Shown here one piece after another: positions 58,821 to 64,000 of a stretch of DNA of 64,000 nucleotides (position 1 is its first letter; each line of letters starts with the position of its first letter). Both the position numbers and the translations under genes were made by a program. The stretch covers positions 1 to 64,000 of the forward strand of contig DASUNM010000015.1 in NCBI GenBank assembly GCA_036277115.1, given 5' to 3'. The notes beneath the pieces are model-generated. The model saw nothing but the letters and a program-made list of their open reading frames with translations. It was not told where the DNA came from and did not search any database. This DNA is from Pyrinomonadaceae bacterium (GTDB lineage Bacteria; Acidobacteriota; Blastocatellia; Pyrinomonadales; Pyrinomonadaceae).

Positions 58821-60212
58821 TCAACCGAGAAACAAATACAGGGGATTCTCAAGAATCTGTTTGAAGGTCTGCAGGAACTGCGCGCCGACCGCCCCATCGA
58901 CCACGCGATGATCGCAGGACATCGTCACGCGCATCATCTGGTGAATCTCGATTTGGTCCTCGCGAACAATAGGCTTCGGTTTCATCGCCCCCACCGCGAG
59001 AATCGCGGCTTCGGGCGGATTGATTACCGCCGTGAATTCGTCGATGCCGAACATGCCAAGGTTGCTGATGGAAAAAGTCGCTCCCATGTACTCTTCAGGC
59101 TTTAGCTTGCGCGAGCGCGCCCGGCCGGCCAACTCCCTGACTTCAGTGGCGATATCCAGCAACGATTTCACATCGGCCGCACGCACGATCGGCGTGATCA
59201 ATCCATTCTCAGTCGCGACCGCGACGCCGATGTCCGCGTGCTCGTAGTGCCGCACGGTCTTGTCCTGAAAGGAGGCGTTCACCTGTGGGTGTTGAATCAA
59301 GGCGACGGCGGCAACTTTGATGATGACGTCGTTGATGCTGACCTTTGCATCAGGATAGAGAGTGTTGATTTGCTGCCGCATGTCCGCGGCGCGATCCATT
59401 TCAATCTCAGTTGTCAGGAAGAAGTGCGGGACCGGCCCGAGTGAAGTCACCAGACGCTTCGCAATCGTCCGGCGCATTTCGCTCATCGGTTCGTCGCGAT
59501 AAGCCGACGGGCCGTACGTGGCGCCCGGTTGACCCGCGGGCACCGCCATCGGTCGAACCAATGAGAGTTTTGGAGTCGCGCCCGGGGATGCGGCCTGCGG
59601 CGCCTTCATCGCTTCTTCGATGTCGCGCTTCACGATTCGACCGCTCGGTCCACTGCCCTTAACCGAATTGAGATCCACACCCGATTCCGCGGCCATGCGC
59701 GCAGCAATGGGCGAAACCAGCATGCGACCACCGTTCGGACGTTTCCCGTCCGTCTGCACTTCGCGAGCTATTTCGGGTTGCGGGGCAGCTTTTTTCTGCT
59801 CGCCGGCAGGAGCGGCCTCTGATTCAGGAGTCGTCTCTGGCTGTGCCGCAGCCTCTTCTTTAGCCGGGGCGTCTTCTTTGGCCGGAGCCTCTTCTTTGGC
59901 CGGAGCCTCTTCATTTGCTGGAGCTTCTTTGGCCGGGGCCGGTTCACTCTTCAGCAGAGCGGAAATGTCTTCGTCAGGCTCGCCGATGATCGCGATGGGC
60001 TGGCCCAGTGGCGCGCTCTCGCCTTCCTGCACAAGCACCTTACGCAGAACGCCGGCTGACAGCGCCTGCATTTCCATGGTGGCTTTGTCAGTATCGATTT
60101 CGGCGATCGGCTCGCCCATCGAGACCTTGTCGCCTTCTTTTTTCAGCCAGCGCGCAACCTGCCCCTCTTCCATCGTGGGCGACAGTTTCGGCATGACGAC
60201 TTGGGTAGCCAT
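58821..60212 (-). CDS. pdhC: Pyruvate dehydrogenase E2 (dihydrolipoamide acetyltransferase)
   Basis: The 463-residue E2 has a lipoyl domain (about 1-78, with EIDTDKATMEMQA holding the lipoyl Lys). A Pro/Ala/Glu/Lys linker of near-tandem EAPAKEE units follows (about 90-125), then a peripheral-subunit binding domain (ARMAAESGVDLNSVKGSG). The catalytic domain ends MSCDHRVVDGAVGAQF with the active His and Asp. It transfers acetyl from lipoamide to CoA. Next on this strand come E1-beta and E1-alpha upstream; no E3 is in the window. A terminator follows. Confidence 0.95.
   Translation of the reverse strand: MATQVVMPKLSPTMEEGQVARWLKKEGDKVSMGEPIAEIDTDKATMEMQALSAGVLRKVLVQEGESAPLGQPIAIIGEPDEDISALLKSEPAPAKEAPANEEAPAKEEAPAKEDAPAKEEAAAQPETTPESEAAPAGEQKKAAPQPEIAREVQTDGKRPNGGRMLVSPIAARMAAESGVDLNSVKGSGPSGRIVKRDIEEAMKAPQAASPGATPKLSLVRPMAVPAGQPGATYGPSAYRDEPMSEMRRTIAKRLVTSLGPVPHFFLTTEIEMDRAADMRQQINTLYPDAKVSINDVIIKVAAVALIQHPQVNASFQDKTVRHYEHADIGVAVATENGLITPIVRAADVKSLLDIATEVRELAGRARSRKLKPEEYMGATFSISNLGMFGIDEFTAVINPPEAAILAVGAMKPKPIVREDQIEIHQMMRVTMSCDHRVVDGAVGAQFLQTFKQILENPLYLFLG
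59851..59940. repeat. 18-base tandem repeat encoding the E2 linker
   Basis: Four units near GCCTCTTCTTTGGCCGGA (59851-59868, 59869-59886, 59887-59904, 59905-59922) and a 15-base fifth (59923-59937) are arranged head to tail. They code the APAKEE-type linker, so unit-number changes would alter linker length but keep frame. Confidence 0.85.
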
Positions 60213-60221
60213 AACGGGTGA

Positions 60222-60292
60222 ACAGTGAATCGTGAATGGTAAATAGAAAGCAGGGTTGGCGCTCTCTATTTACGATTTACGATTGACCATTT
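60222..60292. repeat. Paired inverted repeat between E1-beta and E2 genes
   Basis: GAATCGTGAATGGTAAATAG (from about 60228) is complementary, with mismatches, to CTATTTACGATTTACGATTG (about 60266-60285). GCTTTC and GCTCTC words sit near the loop. It fills the 81-base gap between the two genes without a T-tract. Confidence 0.65.
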
Positions 60293-60293
60293 A

Positions 60294-61274
60294 CTAGACG
60301 TAAGCAACTTCTCTAACCGCGGCGACGATCTGCGGCACATCCGGGATCGCCAGCCGTTCGAGGTTCTTCGCATACGGCATCGGCACATCCACGCCGGAAA
60401 CTCGTTTGACGGGCGCATCAAGATAATCGAACGCCCGCTCTTGAATCTCCGCGGTGATCTCAGCAGAAACGCCGCAGAACGGATGCGACTCTTCGGCCAC
60501 CACCACGCGATTCGTCTTCTGCACGGAAGTGATGATGGTATCGATGTCGAGCGGCCGGATCGTTCGCGGATCTATCACTTCGCAGCTGATGCCTTCCTTC
60601 TCCAACTCTTCTGCGGCCTTCAAAGCCGTCGGCACCATTAACGAGCGCGCGACGATCGTAGCATCGGTTCCTTCCCGCTTTACGTCGGCGACGCCGAGCG
60701 GAATCGTGAAGTCCTCGTCTTCCGGAACCTCGCCCTTCATTCCGTACATGCGCTCCTGCTCGATGAAGATCACCGGATCGTCGTCGCGAATCGCGCTTTT
60801 CAAAAGCCCTTTAGCATCAGCCGGGGTTGACGGCATTACGACTTTCAAACCGGGAAAGAACGCGTACCACGATTCCAGCGCCTGCGAGTGCTGCGAGGAA
60901 ACCTGGTAAGCCGACCCGCCCGGACCGCGAAATACTATCGGAATCTTGTATTGGCCGCCCGACATGTAAAGCATCTTGGCGGCCGAGTTCACCATTTGAT
61001 CCGCCGCGAGAATCGAAAAGTTGAAAGTCATGAACTCGATGATGGGTCGCAGGCCGACCATCGCTGCGCCCACGCCCAGACCGGCGAAACCAAGTTCAGT
61101 GATCGGCGTATCGATAACTCGCTTGGCGCCGAACTCCTGGAGCAATCCGCGCGTAACTTTGTAGGCGCCCTGATACTCGGCGACCTCTTCACCCATCAGA
61201 AACACATTCGGATCGCGCGCCAGCTCCTCGCGGAGAGCGTCATTCAAGGCGTCGCGCATGGTGATAACAGCCAT
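60294..61274 (-). CDS. pdhB: Pyruvate dehydrogenase E1 component, beta subunit
   Basis: The 326-residue protein has the transketolase pyrimidine-binding fold: MRDALNDALREELARDPNVF, MGEEVAEYQGAYKVTRGL, RVIDTPITELGFAGLGVGAA and the C-terminal HPFCGVSAEITAEI. It binds the aminopyrimidine of thiamine diphosphate together with the alpha subunit. The E1-alpha gene ends only 8 bases upstream, so the two are translated from one message. Confidence 0.95.
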   Translation of the reverse strand: MAVITMRDALNDALREELARDPNVFLMGEEVAEYQGAYKVTRGLLQEFGAKRVIDTPITELGFAGLGVGAAMVGLRPIIEFMTFNFSILAADQMVNSAAKMLYMSGGQYKIPIVFRGPGGSAYQVSSQHSQALESWYAFFPGLKVVMPSTPADAKGLLKSAIRDDDPVIFIEQERMYGMKGEVPEDEDFTIPLGVADVKREGTDATIVARSLMVPTALKAAEELEKEGISCEVIDPRTIRPLDIDTIITSVQKTNRVVVAEESHPFCGVSAEITAEIQERAFDYLDAPVKRVSGVDVPMPYAKNLERLAIPDVPQIVAAVREVAYV

Positions 61275-61282
61275 TGGATTCT

Positions 61283-62347
61283 TCAGCGCAGCGGGTTCGC
61301 GTAAACGTTCGTCATCAATTCTTCCGGCGCGGGCTCAGGACTCTCGTCAGCAAATTGAGCTGCCCGGTCGACCTGCTCGCGCACCTCGGCTTCCATTGCG
61401 GCCACGTCATCGTCAGTCAACATCCCATTCTCTTCCAGCCGTACTTTGAAAAGCTTGATCGGATCTCGCTCCTGATACTTTTCAATTTCAGCGCGCGTCC
61501 GGTACTTACCGGGATCGGACATCGAGTGGCCCATGTAACGATACGTTCTCGCCTCAAGCAGTGTCGGCAAAGACTCCTTGCGTGCTCGCTCCACCGCGCG
61601 CTGGGTCGCCTGGCGCATGGCCATCACGTCCATGCCATCAACAACCTCCGAGGCCATCTCGTAAGCACATGCCTTTGCGGCAATGTCCTGGAATGACATC
61701 GCCCGCTGAGCCGAAGTGCCCATGCCGTACATGTTGTTTTCACAAAGATAGATGCATGGCAGCCGCCAGAGCTGCGCCATGTTCAGCGACTCGTGGAACG
61801 CACCCTGATTGACGGCCGCTTCGCCAAAGAAGCAAACCGTCACTTGATCAGTTTCTTTGTACTTAGAAGCGAAAGCCGCGCCCGTGGCCAGAGCGATCTG
61901 CCCGCCGACAATCGCGTGACCGCCGAGGAAGTTCACGCTGGCGTCGAACAGATGCATCGAGCCGCCCTTGCCTTTCGAGCAGCCTGTGGCTTTGCCGTAC
62001 AGTTCAGCCATGATCGCATCAGCCGACATGCCTTTCGCCAGGGCCTGACCGTGCTCGCGATAACTCGTGATCACATAATCGTCCTGGCGCAGTGCCGAGA
62101 TGGCGCCCACACCAACCGCTTCCTGGCCGATGTACAGATGGCAAAAGCCGCCAATTTTTCCGAGGCTGTAAGACTCAGCGCACTTCTCTTCAAAGCGCCG
62201 AATCAAGAGCATCTGCTGGAATATCTTGACCAGCGTGTCGCGATCTTCTTCCAGCGCGCCCGCATCGGCGGGCGTGGTGGGCGGTTGATCGATGACGCTT
62301 GCGCTTGCGCTTGCGTCCTGTCGCCGGTCAGTTGTCTGGCTGCTCAT
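61283..62347 (-). CDS. pdhA: Pyruvate dehydrogenase E1 component, alpha subunit
   Basis: ATG 62347 gives 354 residues. The thiamine diphosphate motif is FFGEAAVNQGAFHESLNMAQ followed by CENNMYGMGT, a GE variant of the usual GDG-N motif also seen in other E1-alpha proteins. GGSMHLFDASVNFLGGHAI holds the conserved His loop, and RTYRYMGHSMSDPGKYR is the phosphorylation-loop-like segment. A frame extending to 62398 runs through a hairpin (62373-62393) and is unlikely. It is first in the order E1-alpha, E1-beta, E2. Confidence 0.95.
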   Translation of the reverse strand: MSSQTTDRRQDASASASVIDQPPTTPADAGALEEDRDTLVKIFQQMLLIRRFEEKCAESYSLGKIGGFCHLYIGQEAVGVGAISALRQDDYVITSYREHGQALAKGMSADAIMAELYGKATGCSKGKGGSMHLFDASVNFLGGHAIVGGQIALATGAAFASKYKETDQVTVCFFGEAAVNQGAFHESLNMAQLWRLPCIYLCENNMYGMGTSAQRAMSFQDIAAKACAYEMASEVVDGMDVMAMRQATQRAVERARKESLPTLLEARTYRYMGHSMSDPGKYRTRAEIEKYQERDPIKLFKVRLEENGMLTDDDVAAMEAEVREQVDRAAQFADESPEPAPEELMTNVYANPLR

Positions 62348-62372
62348 GTTTCGCTGCTCGCTTAGTGCGAAT

Positions 62373-62393
62373 CGGCCAGCTATGAGCTGGCCG
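62373..62393. repeat. Perfect hairpin CGGCCAGCTATGAGCTGGCC
   Basis: CGGCCAGCT and AGCTGGCCG (62373-62393) pair around a short loop. It is 26 bases upstream of the E1-alpha start and could influence its translation or be a further REP-like unit. Confidence 0.7.
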
Positions 62394-62483
62394 TGCACAT
62401 ACTTGCGAAGTTCGACACGATTATACGCAACACCTGCATCGAGGCAAGTGCGCGAATGTCGGAATGCTAAAGCGAGGGCGAGA

Positions 62484-64000
62484 TTAAGTGTATTGATCGA
62501 TTCCGGCGTGCGTCGGCATCGTGGTCAGGCTAAGCAGATTCTTGCGCGCATGCTTGTCTTTCTGCATGTTGCGCGCGGCCGTGGTGAGCAATTCTTCGCT
62601 CGTTTCACCATCCGCGGGGAAACAAGCAATGCCCGAGCTGAGCCTGACTTCAACGTACTTGCCCGTGCGCACCGAAAACTTCTGTTGTTCGACGGCGTTG
62701 CGGATGCGATCGGCGGCGGCTTCAGCCATAGCCAGCGAAGCCATGGGCATGATCGCGACGAATTCATCGCCCGCATAGCGCGACAGAATGTCCATTTGCC
62801 GCAACTCTTTGCGAATGATTTTGCCGACGTTCGCTAACAAGCGATCACCGATCGCATGTCCCCACTGATCGTTGATCAGCTTGAAGTCGTCCACGTCCAT
62901 GCTGATGAGCGAAAGTGACTCCCGACCAAGCCGCTGGCATTCCGCCAGACGCTGTTCGAGCATCATGTAGAAGCCCCGCGCGTTCGGCAGTTCCGTCAGT
63001 GGATCTGTCAGCGCGCTCTCTTTCGTGCGTTCAAACGTTAGCGCGTTGTTCAACGCCGATGCCGCGTGCTGAGCAACGGACTCCAACAAACGAACATGTT
63101 CGGTGGTGTACGACGTCCGGCCTTTCGAGTACAGCGTGATCGCGCCGAACGCTCCGTCTTCCCGGATTAGGGGCGATACCAGCACGCCGCGGTAATTTTT
63201 CACGACATCATCGGAGATTCCGACCAGATCCAACTCAGGCGACGAATTGCACATCGAGCGCGCATTCGCAATCACCCAGCCGGTAATACCATCGCCGATA
63301 CTCATGCGGCGACCCTGGAAGAGATCTACGTGATCTCCGACGACATGAACCGCGACAGCTTTACCGACGCGATCGTCGACGATGAAAATCGCGCAGGTAT
63401 CGAACGGCACGATCGCATGCAGCTTGTTAGCGATCAGCGTTACCGTGTCGTTCATGTTCAGTGACGATCCAATTGTCTGGGCAATTTCGTGCAGGGCAAA
63501 GACTTCGCGTTGCGCTTCAGTAATCGAACGGAAGCCCAGACTTTCATCAGGCGATCCCATGACGTCCGACGCCAGACCGGCATCCGGGCGGGCCTTGGAG
63601 TTATCGACGGTGATCGGCTGGACTTGCTCCTGAATGTCTGTAGCGTCAATCAACTGGTCAAATTCCGTGACGTGTTTCGTGAATAGATCCACGACTCGGG
63701 GATCGAACGAGCTGCCGGACATCTTTTGCAATAGCGCGAGCGAATCCTCACGCTTCATTCCTTTGCGATAGGGGCGATCGCAACGGGTCGCGTCATAGAA
63801 ATCCACGACGGAAATAATGCGGGCGACGAGGGGAATCTCTTTGGCGCGCAAGCCCTTGGGGTAGCCACTGCCGTCCCATTTTTCGTGGTGATAACGCACA
63901 ATGTCTTCCACCGGGTACGGGAAGTTTACGCGTTTGAGAATGTCGCCACCGACGGTCGGGTGAATCTTCATCTTTGCGAATTCCGATTCAGTCAGCTTGC
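62484..64000 (-). CDS. HD-GYP / GAF / GGDEF signalling protein, N-terminus outside window
   Basis: The frame is open to the right edge, and the residues before MKIHPTVGG (KLTESEFAK) continue the HD-GYP domain, so this is partial. The HD-GYP end has YHHEKWDGSGYPKGL. A GAF domain follows (about 180-310). A GGDEF domain has the active motif AGDEF, with preceding SMDVDDFKLINDQWGH for nucleotide and metal binding. The protein combines a c-di-GMP phosphodiesterase-type domain and a diguanylate cyclase-type domain. Both catalytic motifs look intact, and the GAF domain probably senses a ligand. It is on the same strand as the pdh genes but separated from them by 136 bases. Confidence 0.9.
   Translation of the reverse strand, partial: KLTESEFAKMKIHPTVGGDILKRVNFPYPVEDIVRYHHEKWDGSGYPKGLRAKEIPLVARIISVVDFYDATRCDRPYRKGMKREDSLALLQKMSGSSFDPRVVDLFTKHVTEFDQLIDATDIQEQVQPITVDNSKARPDAGLASDVMGSPDESLGFRSITEAQREVFALHEIAQTIGSSLNMNDTVTLIANKLHAIVPFDTCAIFIVDDRVGKAVAVHVVGDHVDLFQGRRMSIGDGITGWVIANARSMCNSSPELDLVGISDDVVKNYRGVLVSPLIREDGAFGAITLYSKGRTSYTTEHVRLLESVAQHAASALNNALTFERTKESALTDPLTELPNARGFYMMLEQRLAECQRLGRESLSLISMDVDDFKLINDQWGHAIGDRLLANVGKIIRKELRQMDILSRYAGDEFVAIMPMASLAMAEAAADRIRNAVEQQKFSVRTGKYVEVRLSSGIACFPADGETSEELLTTAARNMQKDKHARKNLLSLTTMPTHAGIDQYT

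Noticed and set aside
62348-62398. Seventeen-residue N-terminal extension of E1-alpha
   Set aside because: It is read through the CGGCCAGCT hairpin and lacks conservation-like features; the ATG at 62347 is more plausible.
1-64000. CRISPR arrays, tRNA or rRNA genes, prophage genes
   Set aside because: No regularly spaced direct repeats, cloverleaf-like segments or phage structural genes were noticed. The repeats seen are inverted pairs without spacers. A covariance-model scan was not possible.

Overview
This window is chromosomal DNA from a Gram-negative bacterium, most likely an Acidobacteriota member close to Blastocatellia/Pyrinomonadales. The lineage call rests on a secreted protein of the acidobacterial VWFA-related type (21333-22283), a CxxC...FCLEDG zinc-ribbon N-terminus on a membrane protein (26120-26974), several secreted proteins of a kind common in that phylum, and an envelope toolkit with OmpA, POTRA, MltG and lytic transglycosylase proteins. 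Taxonomy is inferred, since no rRNA or marker alignment was possible. I saw no rRNA, tRNA, CRISPR array or prophage.

Layout. 1-456: the end of a REP-associated (RAYT/IS200-like) transposase and a run of hairpins. 457-9577: a secreted Arg/Gln/Asn-rich protein, transaldolase, an ABC exporter operon with an embedded DUF402 gene, an acyl-CoA carboxylase subunit, a cyclase-family hydrolase, a secreted transglycosylase-like protein and a DUF1330 protein. 9828-16215: a lipoprotein, secreted proteins, a retropepsin-like protease, a glycine-zipper protein, a two-helix ion channel and an S41-family protein that has lost its catalytic residues. 16302-22283 (+): ruvX, mltG and a run of envelope proteins ending in the VWFA protein. 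22285-31912 (-): small secreted and membrane genes, ddl, arginase, a LOG-family protein, a methyltransferase, asnS, and a sugar kinase/nucleotidyltransferase pair. 32227-34969 (+): nagZ overlapping a peptide-binding lipoprotein gene. With the divergent kinase/nucleotidyltransferase pair this looks like a cell-wall recycling neighbourhood.

34966-52439 (-): PilZ, tsaC, an O-methyltransferase, a sigma-54 response regulator, a membrane histidine kinase, an S9 peptidase, TPR and OmpA proteins, a PQQ-propeller-like protein and an orphan OmpR-type regulator. 52630-57754 (+): an MsbA-like exporter, then the yicC-gmk-rpoZ operon, a glycine-zipper stress-like protein and a small zinc-ribbon ORF. 57751-64000 (-): a DMT transporter, the pyruvate dehydrogenase genes in transcription order E1-alpha, E1-beta, E2, and an HD-GYP/GAF/GGDEF protein that runs off the right edge.

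The most unusual property is the gaps between genes. At least a dozen unrelated families of short paired inverted repeats (about 20-185 bp) fill them, several present two or three times. One lies in frame inside the histidine kinase gene, another supplies the last residues of the MsbA-like protein, and others lie just upstream of start codons. The RAYT fragment at the left edge is a plausible but unproven source of mobilising activity.
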